This document shows, in pieces, positions 1 to 7,441 of a stretch of DNA of 13,831 nt. Each line of letters opens with the position of its first letter. Position 1 is the first letter of the stretch. Source of the DNA: an uncultured Collinsella sp. (lineage in GTDB: Bacteria > Actinomycetota > Coriobacteriia > Coriobacteriales > Coriobacteriaceae); contig CABUBY010000044.1 in the NCBI GenBank assembly GCA_902489955.1, forward strand, positions 1 to 13,831, given 5' to 3'. The translations under genes were made by a program, and so were the position numbers. Under the pieces are notes generated by a model. It was not told the DNA's origin. It was given only the letters and a program-made list of their open reading frames with translations, and made no database searches.

Positions 1-57
1 TTTGCATTTAAAAGTAGTCAAAATAGCCCCGTCCCAAATTAACTGCCCTTGCATCAA

Positions 58-129
58 AAATGAGCGTGGATAATCTCCCGTTTTTGGTCCGCGTTTCGGT
101 CGAAAGTGGGAGATTATCCACGCTCATTT
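58..129. repeat. Long inverted repeat / hairpin, 22-bp perfect arms
   Basis: Positions 58-79 and 108-129 are perfect reverse complements (core GAGCGTGGATAATCTCCC and its complement). In a plus-strand transcript the pairing continues inward through G-U and A-U pairs to about 89/98, giving a stem of about 32 bp with a small loop. On the minus strand the G-U pairs become A-C mismatches, so the structure favours plus-strand RNA. The sequence after it is moderately T-rich (TTTCCTTCGTTTCT). It may be the 3' structure of a plus-strand gene ending left of the window, or a repeated palindromic element; the sequence does not decide. Confidence 0.6.
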
Positions 130-195
130 CCTTCGTTTCTGCGGGATCATATTACTGTGCAGCGTGCCGGAGCGGGTTTGGGTCCTTTCGCGCAT

Positions 196-435
196 ACCCG
201 GTGGTCAAAAAATGCCAAATATGAGTACTGTTGCTATCACGGTATCATATCGACTCTTCAAGTAAATAGACATAATGGAAAATATGTCCATTAACGTTTG
301 CGCGCAGAAGCCTGTTAACGGGTGTTTTGATTAATTTGAAGGCATATAGAGGCCGCAAAGAGGTCATTTGAGGCGATTTTGGCTGTTACTAAAAAGGTGA
401 CAGTACTCATATTTGCCCTTTTTTGCCCACAGGGT
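196..435. repeat. AT-rich segment bounded by 36-nt imperfect inverted repeats (MITE-like)
   Basis: Positions 196-231 and 400-435 are inverted copies of each other with four mismatches in 36. The shared core is CAAATATGAGTACTGT, preceded on the outside by an A6 run and GTGG. The 168 bases between the arms are AT-richer than the neighbourhood, have no convincing gene, and contain a smaller inverted repeat (GACATA at 269-274, TATGTC at 283-288). This is the layout of a miniature inverted-repeat element, but I see no target-site duplication. A pair of facing regulatory sites or terminators is the alternative. Confidence 0.5.
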
Positions 436-487
436 CCGGAAGGGGCTGTCAATCGGGCCCCAAAGGAGGCAATTCGAGTGCCGCGTA

Positions 488-527
488 CGAAAAAACGGGG
501 GGTGCAGTTCATCCTGCGCCCCCCGTT
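488..527 (-). terminator. Rho-independent terminator of the marR-ABC operon
   Basis: The arms 494-502 (AACGGGGGG) and 519-527 (CCCCCCGTT) pair perfectly. Pairing continues inward through a wobble at 503/518 and four more pairs to 507/514, leaving a 6-base loop. Read on the minus strand, the stem is followed by a run of six T. It sits about 30 bases after the stop codon of the last ABC gene, so it ends the minus-strand operon. Confidence 0.88.
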
Positions 528-559
528 CTCTGGGTATTGCGGTTGTTTGCCGCCGGTTT

Positions 560-2416
560 TTACGCCGCTTCGTCGAACTGCGAGTTGTACAGGTCGGCGT
601 AGAAGCCGCCCCGGGCGAGCAGTTCATTGTGTGTGCCCTTCTCGACGATGTCGCCGTCGCGGATCACCAGGATCACGTCGGCGTTGCGGATCGTGGACAG
701 GCGGTGCGCGATGACAAAGCTCGTGCGGCCCTGCATCAGGGCGTCCATGGCGCGCTGGATAAGCTCCTCGGTGCGGGTGTCCACATTGGAGGTCGCCTCG
801 TCCAGAATCAGCGCCGGGCGGTCGGCCAAAATGGCACGTGCGATGGTCACGAGCTGGCGCTGGCCCTGCGAAAGGTTGGTGCCTTCTTCGTTGATCATAA
901 AGTCGTAGCCGCCGGCGAGCGTATGAATAAAGTGGTCGCAGCGTGCGGCGCGTGCAGCGGCCTCGACCTCGGCATCGGTCGCGTCGGGGCGCCCGTAGCG
1001 AATGTTCTCGCGAATGGTGCCGTTAAACAGCCACGTATCCTGCAGCACCATGGCAAACTCGCTACGAAGCGCCGCGCGGTCCCAGTCGCGCACGTCAATG
1101 CCCTCGACGCGCAGCGAACCGCCGTCCACGTCGTAGAAGCGCTGCAGCAGCTTAACGAGCGTGGTCTTGCCGGCGCCGGTGGGGCCGACGATGGCCACGG
1201 TCTGACCGGGCTGGGCCTCGCAGCTAAAGTCGTGGATGATAGTCTTGTCCGGCGTGTAGCCAAACTTAACGTGGTCGAACTCAACGTGGCCGGGGCGCTT
1301 CTCGGGAATCCGCGCGTTAGCCTTCTGCTCCTCCTCGGGCGCGGCGAGGAACTCAAACACGCGCTCGGTGGCAGCGGCCATCGACTGCATCGTGTTGCTC
1401 ACGTTGCCCAGCTGCTGCACGGGCTGCGTAAAGTTGCGCACGTACTGGATAAAACTCTGGATGTCGCCGGGCGTGGCGTTGCCGGTCAGCGCCAGCTGCG
1501 CGCCCACCACAACGACGCCCACGTAGCCCATGTTGCCCACCAGGCTCATGAGCGGCATCATCAGGCCCGACAGGAACTGCGAGCGCCAGCCGCTAATAAA
1601 GAGACGGTCGTTTTGGCGGTCGAACTCCTCGATCGAAGCCTCGGCGCGGTCGAACACCTGAATGACGTTTTGGCCGGCAAAATCCTCCTCGATAATGCCG
1701 TTGACGGCGCCCAGAACCTGCTGTTGCTCGCGGAAGTACGGCTGCGAGAAATGAATCATTACGGTCAAGATAATCGCGGCGGCCGGCAGCGTGAGCACGG
1801 TGACGCCGGTAAGCGGCAGGCTGATCGAAAGCATCATGACGAGCACGCCGATAATCTGCGTCACCGACGTGATGAGCTGCGTCACGCTCTGGTTGAGCGA
1901 CTGACCCAGCGTATCGACGTCGTTGGTGATGCGGCTGAGTACGTCTCCCTTGCTGTGGCCGTTGAAGTAACTCATCGGCACGACGGCAATCTTGGCGGCG
2001 ATTTCCTTGCGCATGCGGTAGCAGATCTTTTGCGTGACGCCGGTCATGAGCCAGCCCTGGACCAGGCTGCAGACAGAGCTCGCCAGATACAGGCAGAGCA
2101 AAAAGCCGAGCGTCTTGGCGATCCAGTCAAAGTCAACGTCGCCGGTGCCGTTGACCTTGGCGACCAGGCCTTCGAACAGCTTGGTCGTAACCTGGCCGAG
2201 CACCTTGGGTCCCACAATGTTAAAGATGACCGAGCACACGGCAAAGGCGACGGCGGCAAACACGGCAATCTTGTGCTGGCCGATATAGCCGAGCAGCTGC
2301 CTCATGGTGCCCTTAAAGTCCTTGGCCTTTTCGCCGCGACGCATGCCGCCCATGCGGCCCATGGGACCACGCTGGCGGGTGGGCTTGGGAATCTGAGTCT
2401 TGGTCTCGTCTGCCAT
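560..2416 (-). CDS. Heterodimeric ABC exporter subunit, canonical ATP site
   Basis: This 618-aa protein is a membrane-fused ABC exporter half. A six-helix transmembrane domain (about residues 45-330) precedes a nucleotide-binding domain (about 370-618). Visible motifs are Walker A GPTGAGKT (411-418), Q-loop Gln459, signature LSQGQ (515-519), Walker B ALILDEAT with catalytic Glu540, and switch His571. Glu and His are both canonical, while the signature departs from LSGGQ. In TM287/288-type heterodimers (family knowledge) this pattern marks the subunit carrying the catalytic site. The N-terminus is rich in Arg, Gly and Met, common in this subfamily. Its ATG overlaps the preceding ABC gene's stop codon by one base, with AAGGAGG nine bases upstream, so the halves are translationally coupled. 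The substrate is unknown; MarR linkage suggests drug or toxic-compound export. Confidence 0.93.
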   Translation of the reverse strand: MADETKTQIPKPTRQRGPMGRMGGMRRGEKAKDFKGTMRQLLGYIGQHKIAVFAAVAFAVCSVIFNIVGPKVLGQVTTKLFEGLVAKVNGTGDVDFDWIAKTLGFLLCLYLASSVCSLVQGWLMTGVTQKICYRMRKEIAAKIAVVPMSYFNGHSKGDVLSRITNDVDTLGQSLNQSVTQLITSVTQIIGVLVMMLSISLPLTGVTVLTLPAAAIILTVMIHFSQPYFREQQQVLGAVNGIIEEDFAGQNVIQVFDRAEASIEEFDRQNDRLFISGWRSQFLSGLMMPLMSLVGNMGYVGVVVVGAQLALTGNATPGDIQSFIQYVRNFTQPVQQLGNVSNTMQSMAAATERVFEFLAAPEEEQKANARIPEKRPGHVEFDHVKFGYTPDKTIIHDFSCEAQPGQTVAIVGPTGAGKTTLVKLLQRFYDVDGGSLRVEGIDVRDWDRAALRSEFAMVLQDTWLFNGTIRENIRYGRPDATDAEVEAAARAARCDHFIHTLAGGYDFMINEEGTNLSQGQRQLVTIARAILADRPALILDEATSNVDTRTEELIQRAMDALMQGRTSFVIAHRLSTIRNADVILVIRDGDIVEKGTHNELLARGGFYADLYNSQFDEAA

Positions 2417-4785
2417 TAGCGCTCGCCTCCTTCCATGACGGCTGCAATTTCTTCTTGGGTAAGCCCCAGCTCCTCGGCGGAAAGCTGCGACTGTGCGATC
2501 TCCAGATACGCCGGGCAGCTGCGCAGCAGCTCCTCGTGCGTGCCGGTGCCCACTACGTGGCCGTCGTCGAGCACGATGATCTGGTCGGCGTGCATGATGG
2601 TCGCGATGCGCTGGGCTACGACCACGAGCGCGGCGTCGGTAACGTTTTTGGCCAGCTCCTCGCGTAGGCGCGCGTCGGTCTTGTAGTCGAGGGCACTAAA
2701 CGAGTCATCGAACACCACGACCTCGGGCTTTTTGGCCAACGCGCGGGCGATGGCCAGACGCTGGCGCTGACCACCCGAAACATTGGAGCCGCCCTGGCTT
2801 ATAGGGGAGTCGTACCCGTCCTCGCGCTCGGCGATAAAGTCCTCCGCCTGGGCGACGCGTGCTGCCTGGCGCATATCCTCGTCGCTCACCATGTCGCCGG
2901 CAAACTTGAGGTTGCTCTCGACAGTGCCCGAGAACAAGCGACCCTGCTGCGGGATGTAACCAATGCGGCGGCGAAGCTCGGAAAGGGTCATGTCGCGCAC
3001 GTCGATGCCGTCGAGCGAAATGCTGCCGCCCGTGACGTCGTACAGGCGCGGAATCAGCTGCACGAGCGTGGACTTGCCCGAACCCGTTGAGCCAATGATG
3101 CCGAGCATCTGACCGGCATGCGTGGTGAAGTTCACGCCGCTGATGACATCGGCACGGGCATCGGGATACTGGAAGCTCACGTCGCGGAAGGTGAGCTCAC
3201 CGCGCGGCGCGCTGGCAGCAGGCAATTTGGGTGAGGCAGGGTCGTTGATGCTCGTGGGGCAGGTGATGACCTCTTCCACGCGCTCTGCTGCGACCTCGGC
3301 GCGGGGCAGGATAACCGAAACCATGGTGAGGATCATAAACGCCATGACGATCTGCATGGTGTAGGAGATGAACGCCATCATGTTGCCGACCTGCATCACG
3401 CCGTCGGACACGCCCTGCGCGCCAAACCAGACGATAAGCACGGTGATGCAGTTCATGACGAGCATCATGAGCGGCATCATAAAACTCATGGCGCGGTTGG
3501 TGTAGAGCTGCGTGGTCATCAGGTCGAGTGATGCCTTGTCAAAACGCTCGAGCTCATGCTCCTCGCGGTTGAACGAGCGGATGGGCATAAGACCGTCGAG
3601 CAGCTCGCGGGCGGTAAGGTTCACGCGGTCCACAAAGCTCTGCATCTTTTTGAACTTGGGCATGGTGAGGCCCATAAGCACGCCGACGACGGCCGAGACC
3701 GCGATGATGGCCACGGCGATGGTCCACTCCAGGCCGGTGTGGTTGGCCAGGACGCGCATGACGGCGACGATGCCCATGACGGGGGCCATCAGACACATGC
3801 GGATAAACAGGGTTGCGGCCATCTGAATCTGCTGAATGTCGTTGGTGCAGCGGGTGATGAGCGAGGCCTGACTAAACTTGCCCACTTCGGCCGGCGAGAA
3901 GTGCATAACCTTGTTGAAGGTCTCGCGGCGCAGGTCGCGGGCGATGGAGCAGGCGGTGCGCGAGGCCACGGCGCCGGTCAGGATGGTGGCGACCAGCGAG
4001 ATCAGACACAGGCCAAACATCGTGGTCGCCATGCGGCTCAGGTAGGCGTTTTGCACGTCGGCGGGGTCGATGCCCTGCGCCTTGTACTCGTCCTGCACAT
4101 AGCTCACGGCGCGCTGGGTGACGATGGAGCCCGACATGGAGCCCATTTTGTCTGCCATATCGTTGGCGCCCTCGACGAGCTTGCCCTGATCGATAAGACC
4201 GCCTTCAACGCCTAGGCGCAGGCTCTTCATGGTGATCTTGCCGCCGTCGGCGTCGATCTGCTTTTGCATGCTCTGCGCGGCTGCGGCCTTCTGCTGCATC
4301 TCGGCGAGCTGCTCGGGCGTCATCGCTGCCATCTGCTCGGGGGTGGGCATGGCCTGAGCGGCACCGCCATCGCTTGCCTCGGTGGATGCGCCGGTCATGT
4401 CGCCCATGGAGTTGGCGTCAATGCCCTGGTTGAGCGAAAGGACGACGGTCTCAGGCAGGCTCATGATGTCGGCAATCTTGCCACCGTCGCCGCGCTCCTC
4501 CTCGGTGCCCTTGTACGTTCGAATGCCATTTTTGTCAGCCTTGCTAAACACGGCCTCCACAGCTTTGGCGTCCTTGGCGCTCATAAAGAGTTCGAGGTCG
4601 TCGAGCGATTCGGCGCGGATGGTGTCGGGTACGGGCGAGGCGATACCGCCTTGCTGCACGCCCACGTCGACGATGTCGCTCATATAGGTAGGCAGCGCCA
4701 GATCGGCGTTGCAGCTGATTACGATAAGTGCGATAGCTGTGAACAGTGCCAGGATATGCTTTTTAAAGAGCTTGAGAATCCTCAC
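2416..4785 (-). CDS. Heterodimeric ABC exporter subunit, degenerate ATP site, large extracellular insertion
   Basis: This 789-aa ABC exporter half partners the next gene's product. Its nucleotide-binding domain has Walker A GSTGSGKS (565-572), a Q-loop at 613-614, signature VSGGQ (669-673), and Walker B VVVFDD with Asp694 where the catalytic Glu should be. The switch residue is Gln725 instead of His. An Asp/Gln pair with an intact signature is the hallmark of the degenerate-site subunit in TM287/288-like exporters. The first helix (about 10-33) is followed by some 215 residues before the second (about 253), against a short loop in typical members. That insertion is rich in Met, Ala, Gln and Glu (MPTPEQMAAMTPEQLAEMQQ near 146-165) and should lie outside the cell. 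The start is GTG, overlapping the marR stop by three bases (GTGA), with AAAGGAG nine or so bases upstream. Confidence 0.92.
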   Translation of the reverse strand: MRILKLFKKHILALFTAIALIVISCNADLALPTYMSDIVDVGVQQGGIASPVPDTIRAESLDDLELFMSAKDAKAVEAVFSKADKNGIRTYKGTEEERGDGGKIADIMSLPETVVLSLNQGIDANSMGDMTGASTEASDGGAAQAMPTPEQMAAMTPEQLAEMQQKAAAAQSMQKQIDADGGKITMKSLRLGVEGGLIDQGKLVEGANDMADKMGSMSGSIVTQRAVSYVQDEYKAQGIDPADVQNAYLSRMATTMFGLCLISLVATILTGAVASRTACSIARDLRRETFNKVMHFSPAEVGKFSQASLITRCTNDIQQIQMAATLFIRMCLMAPVMGIVAVMRVLANHTGLEWTIAVAIIAVSAVVGVLMGLTMPKFKKMQSFVDRVNLTARELLDGLMPIRSFNREEHELERFDKASLDLMTTQLYTNRAMSFMMPLMMLVMNCITVLIVWFGAQGVSDGVMQVGNMMAFISYTMQIVMAFMILTMVSVILPRAEVAAERVEEVITCPTSINDPASPKLPAASAPRGELTFRDVSFQYPDARADVISGVNFTTHAGQMLGIIGSTGSGKSTLVQLIPRLYDVTGGSISLDGIDVRDMTLSELRRRIGYIPQQGRLFSGTVESNLKFAGDMVSDEDMRQAARVAQAEDFIAEREDGYDSPISQGGSNVSGGQRQRLAIARALAKKPEVVVFDDSFSALDYKTDARLREELAKNVTDAALVVVAQRIATIMHADQIIVLDDGHVVGTGTHEELLRSCPAYLEIAQSQLSAEELGLTQEEIAAVMEGGER

Positions 4786-5231
4786 TCGGCATCTCTCCTT
4801 TCTTGGTTGCGGTCGATAATTTCGTTGGCACGTCTTAGAAGGCGCACCATCTCCTGGGTATCTGTTTCGCCGAGCTGCTCGAGGAAGGCCGCGGTGCGGT
4901 CCTCGAATTCCCGGCGTTTGATTTCGATGACCTGGAATCCCTTGTCGGTCACCGTGACGTGTACGCGACGACGGTCGGTCTTTGAGTGCTCGCGCTCGAC
5001 CCAGCCCTTGGCCTCGAGGGCGCGCAGGATATTGGCGATGCGGGCGCTCGAGACCCAGGCACGATCGGCGAGTTCGCTCGGCGTGAGCGAGCCGCCGGCG
5101 CGCATGAGGGCGCGCATGACGGCCATCTCGCCACCCAGAGCCTGGTCGGCAAAGCGCGAAACGCGCTGGTGCATGCTGCCAAACTCGGTAAAGAGCTGAC
5201 GCCCAAGCTCATGGAAATCGGTATCTTCCAC
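4782..5231 (-). CDS. MarR-family transcriptional regulator
   Basis: This 149-aa protein has the MarR layout: N-terminal helix, winged helix-turn-helix (about residues 47-98, including LTPSELADRAWVSSARIANI), a wing with the Asp-Arg-Arg signature (SKTDRRRVHVTVTDKG), and C-terminal dimerisation helices. It is the first gene of an operon with two ABC exporter genes, so it probably represses itself and the exporter and is released by a ligand; this is an inference from the family. The start is GTG at 5229-5231, supported by AGGGG six bases upstream. The next in-frame Met (residue 20) lacks such support and would remove the first helix. The start codon sits inside an inverted repeat that may be its operator or a translational switch. 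Confidence 0.9.
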   Translation of the reverse strand: MEDTDFHELGRQLFTEFGSMHQRVSRFADQALGGEMAVMRALMRAGGSLTPSELADRAWVSSARIANILRALEAKGWVEREHSKTDRRRVHVTVTDKGFQVIEIKRREFEDRTAAFLEQLGETDTQEMVRLLRRANEIIDRNQERRDAE

Positions 5232-5271
5232 CGAAAACCCCTAACACTAGAAACTATTTTCGGTGGAAGAT
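5223..5271. promoter_or_regulatory. 15-bp inverted repeat over the marR start codon
   Basis: Positions 5223-5237 (ATCTTCCACCGAAAA) and 5257-5271 (its exact complement) are separated by 19 bases. The inner arm includes the GTG start of marR and the spacer holds its AGGGG ribosome binding site. Arm centres are 34 bp apart, about three helical turns, which would suit a looped or double-dimer operator. In RNA it would form a hairpin that pairs the start codon. Which of these it does is not shown by the sequence. Confidence 0.55.
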
Positions 5272-5467
5272 GATACCCCCATATGCGGGCCTCATGCAGT
5301 GGGCAATATAAAGAGCGCATAAAGACTTAAAATCATTCAATTCCTGAAGCGTTTCAAAGAACTATCATGCCCGCGGTTAGGCGAGGGGTTGTCACCACCA
5401 TGACGACTGGGACTCATTTATCGCCACGCGCGATGCTCCAACTTCCCGCAAGGAGACACCTTACATA

Positions 5468-5474
5468 AAGGGGG
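5468..5474 (+). promoter_or_regulatory. Ribosome binding site deciding the SDR start
   Basis: AAGGGGG lies eight bases before the ATG at 5483. An out-of-frame ATG at 5475 directly after the purine run is not used by the long conserved reading frame. An AAGGAGA at about 5450-5456 further upstream is too far away to serve this start. Confidence 0.6.
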
Positions 5475-5482
5475 ATGGAGTC

Positions 5483-6232
5483 ATGGCATTTGACTTCACG
5501 GGCAAGACCGCGATTGTCACGGGCGGCACTCAGGGCATTGGCCTCGAGATCGCCAAGGGCATCGTCGCGGGCGGCGGACATGTCGCGCTCATCGCAAGGA
5601 ACTCTGCTAAGGGCGAGGCCGCTGTGGCCGAGCTTGGCGAGGGCAACAAGTTCTATCAGCTCGATGTCGCCGATGCGCCCAAGGCGCGCGAGACCGTCGA
5701 GCAGATTTTTACGGACCTGCCGCAAACCAACATCCTGATCAACTGCGCTGGCGTCATCAGCACCAAGAAGTTTGACGAGATCGACGACACCGAGTGGCGC
5801 CGTACCATCGACATCAACCTTAACGGCACCTTTACCATGATGAATGCCGTGTACCCGCACTTTAAGGCGGCCCATGCCGGCACTATCGTCAACGTGAGCT
5901 CCGTTGCGGGCAAGATCGGTGGCGGCCTGCTCGGAACCGCGGCCTACGCGAGCTCCAAGGCCGGCGTCAACGGTCTAACCAAGGCAGTCGCCAAGGAAGG
6001 CGGCAAGTTCGGCGTTCGCTGCAACGCTGTATGCCCGTCGCTCACGCTTACCGATATGACCTCGATCCTCTCTGACGAGAACTCTCAGCGCATCATCAAC
6101 GGTATTCCTCTGGGCCGCGCCGCCCAGGCCAGCGAGCCTGCGCAGATGGTGCTCTTCTTTGCCTCCGACCTCGCCAGCTTCGTTAACGGCGAGATCGGTG
6201 ACTGCGACGGCGGCATCGTCCTGGACGGGTAA
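5483..6232 (+). CDS. SDR-family NAD(P)-dependent oxidoreductase
   Basis: This 249-aa protein has the length and motifs of a classical short-chain dehydrogenase/reductase. They are the cofactor loop TGGTQGIG (13-20), NCAG (87-90, with Cys replacing the usual second Asn), the structural Asn112, and the catalytic Ser140, Tyr155 and Lys159 (YASSK). The C-terminal part carries the substrate loop and the ending GGIVLDG. Family members oxidise or reduce alcohol/ketone groups on sugars, sugar acids or lipids. The following gene encodes a KdgT-type permease, so a keto-sugar-acid dehydrogenase role (KduD- or gluconate 5-dehydrogenase-like) is plausible, but the sequence is not close enough to KduD as I recall it to name it. 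A terminator-like hairpin follows, so the two genes may be only partly co-transcribed. Confidence 0.9.
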   Translation: MAFDFTGKTAIVTGGTQGIGLEIAKGIVAGGGHVALIARNSAKGEAAVAELGEGNKFYQLDVADAPKARETVEQIFTDLPQTNILINCAGVISTKKFDEIDDTEWRRTIDINLNGTFTMMNAVYPHFKAAHAGTIVNVSSVAGKIGGGLLGTAAYASSKAGVNGLTKAVAKEGGKFGVRCNAVCPSLTLTDMTSILSDENSQRIINGIPLGRAAQASEPAQMVLFFASDLASFVNGEIGDCDGGIVLDG

Positions 6233-6251
6233 TACCTCGCGACGATTATTC

Positions 6252-6291
6252 GGCGACGGCTCCTGCGACTCGGGACCGTCGCCTTCTTTCT
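6252..6291 (+). terminator. Terminator or attenuator between SDR gene and kdgT
   Basis: GGCGACGG (6252-6259) pairs with CCGTCGCC (6276-6283), with three further pairs inside (TCC/GGA), followed by the T-rich TTCTTTCTG. It lies 20 bases after the SDR stop and 50 before the kdgT start. No clear promoter is visible in the space left before kdgT, so partial termination (attenuation) is as likely as full termination. Confidence 0.7.
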
Positions 6292-6340
6292 GACATAGGC
6301 GCGTGCGGCTACGAATCGCATGCATCCAAAGGAGATATAT

Positions 6341-7360
6341 ATGAGTGAATCGACTGCGGTGGAGGCGCCGGCGGCAAAGGAGCCGTTCTTTAAGATGTCC
6401 TCCATCCCGGGTGCCAATATCTTGGTGCCGCTTCTGTTGGGCTGCCTGCTCAACACGCTATTCCCCGACCTGTTCAAAACGCTCGGCAGCTTTACGCTTG
6501 GCATGACCCAGCAGGGTGCAAGCCCGCTCGTGGGCGCTTTTTTGCTCATCGTCGGTACGACGATTTCGTTTAAGAGCGCTCCTGCCGCCGCTGCCCGCGG
6601 CGCCATCATCATCGCTGTCAAGCAGATCGTGGTCGTTGCCGTATCGCTGCTCGTCCTTTATGTGTTCAACGACAACCTGTTTGGCATTTCTGCCATGGTG
6701 ATGCTGGCGGCTTGCACCGGTGCCAACAACGCTATGTACGCTGGACTGATGGGCACCATGGGCAACGAGGCCGAGCGTGGCGCCGTCGCCATCACCACGC
6801 TGGTCGTTGGCCCCCCGGTCACGATGATTGTCCTCGGCGCCGCCGGCCAGGCTCCGATTGGCTGGTCGCTCGTGGGCGCCATCCTGCCGATCGTCGTCGG
6901 CATTATTCTGGGTAACCTCTTCCCGAGCTTTAAGAAGATGATGGCACCGGCACTTTCCGCCATCATCGTGCTCGTCTTCTTTGCCATGGGCTCGACCATG
7001 ACTTTTGGCCAGCTTATCAACGGCGGTCTTCCCGGCATCCTGCTCGGCGTGATCTGCTCGGTGGTCTTTGCAATTCCCGTCATCGCGGTCGATAAGCTCA
7101 CGGGCGGTACGGGTGTCGCAGGTGCGGCCATTTCAAGCTGCGCCGGAGCCAATGTGGCCACGCCTGCTGCCATGGCAAGCGTCAATGGGGCCATGTACGG
7201 TGGCGCCGTGCTCGCGACGGCTACGGCACAGGTTGCTGCCTGCGCAATCGTGACGGCTATTTTGACCCCGCTGGTCACCAGCTGGTGCTACAAGCATTTT
7301 GAGAGCCAGGGCAACGGCGATAGCAAGGCAACGACCGGCAAGGCCGCCGCAGCCGCCTAA
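6341..7360 (+). CDS. kdgT: 2-keto-3-deoxygluconate permease (KdgT family)
   Basis: This 339-aa protein is almost entirely hydrophobic, with about ten membrane segments. It matches the KdgT family by the N-terminal IPGANILVPLLLGCLLNTLFP and by the C-terminal region with GILLGV, DKLTGGTGVAG and SSCAGANVATPAA. Known members import 2-keto-3-deoxygluconate, a pectin/uronate breakdown product, with protons. The start at 6341 is chosen because AAAGGAG ends six bases before it; a frame beginning at 6320 would contain that binding site within its coding sequence. The Ala-rich C-terminus (TTGKAAAAA) is not part of the family core. The neighbour is an SDR oxidoreductase; no KDG kinase or aldolase gene lies in the window. 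Close relatives could carry related sugar acids. Confidence 0.88.
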   Translation: MSESTAVEAPAAKEPFFKMSSIPGANILVPLLLGCLLNTLFPDLFKTLGSFTLGMTQQGASPLVGAFLLIVGTTISFKSAPAAAARGAIIIAVKQIVVVAVSLLVLYVFNDNLFGISAMVMLAACTGANNAMYAGLMGTMGNEAERGAVAITTLVVGPPVTMIVLGAAGQAPIGWSLVGAILPIVVGIILGNLFPSFKKMMAPALSAIIVLVFFAMGSTMTFGQLINGGLPGILLGVICSVVFAIPVIAVDKLTGGTGVAGAAISSCAGANVATPAAMASVNGAMYGGAVLATATAQVAACAIVTAILTPLVTSWCYKHFESQGNGDSKATTGKAAAAA

Positions 7361-7398
7361 TGCCAAGCGGCAATTAAAGCTAAAAACTAGCTACGCCA

Positions 7399-7441
7399 CA
7401 GGGCGGCCACGGGGGATCCCGCGGCCGCCCTGCAGTTTCTG
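7399..7441 (+). terminator. Rho-independent terminator after kdgT
   Basis: CAGGGCGGCC (7399-7408) pairs with GGCCGCCCTG (7423-7432). Inside, CGGG/CCCG pairs again after one A-C mismatch, leaving a 4-base GGAT loop. CAGTTTCTG follows, with only a short T run. It starts 38 bases after the kdgT stop. Confidence 0.75.

Noticed and set aside
106..294. 62-codon frame in the left non-coding region
   Set aside because: It starts inside the right arm of the 58-129 hairpin and runs through the inverted end of the 196-435 element. I see no ribosome binding site or recognisable protein.
413..2419. Long plus-strand open frame of 668 codons opposite the 618-aa ABC gene
   Set aside because: Its translation is Ala/His/Val-rich with no recognisable domain, and it is exactly antisense to an ABC transporter with all motifs. 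It is a high-GC shadow frame.
3556..4215. Plus-strand open frame of 219 codons opposite the 789-aa ABC gene
   Set aside because: Antisense shadow with His/Gly/Ala bias and no domain or ribosome binding site support.
5367..5468. 33-codon plus-strand frame ending just before the SDR ribosome binding site (possible leader peptide)
   Set aside because: Its ATG overlaps a candidate -10 sequence (TATCAT, 5363-5368) and lacks a good ribosome binding site. The product, MPAVRRGVVTT and onward, shows no leader-type residue run.
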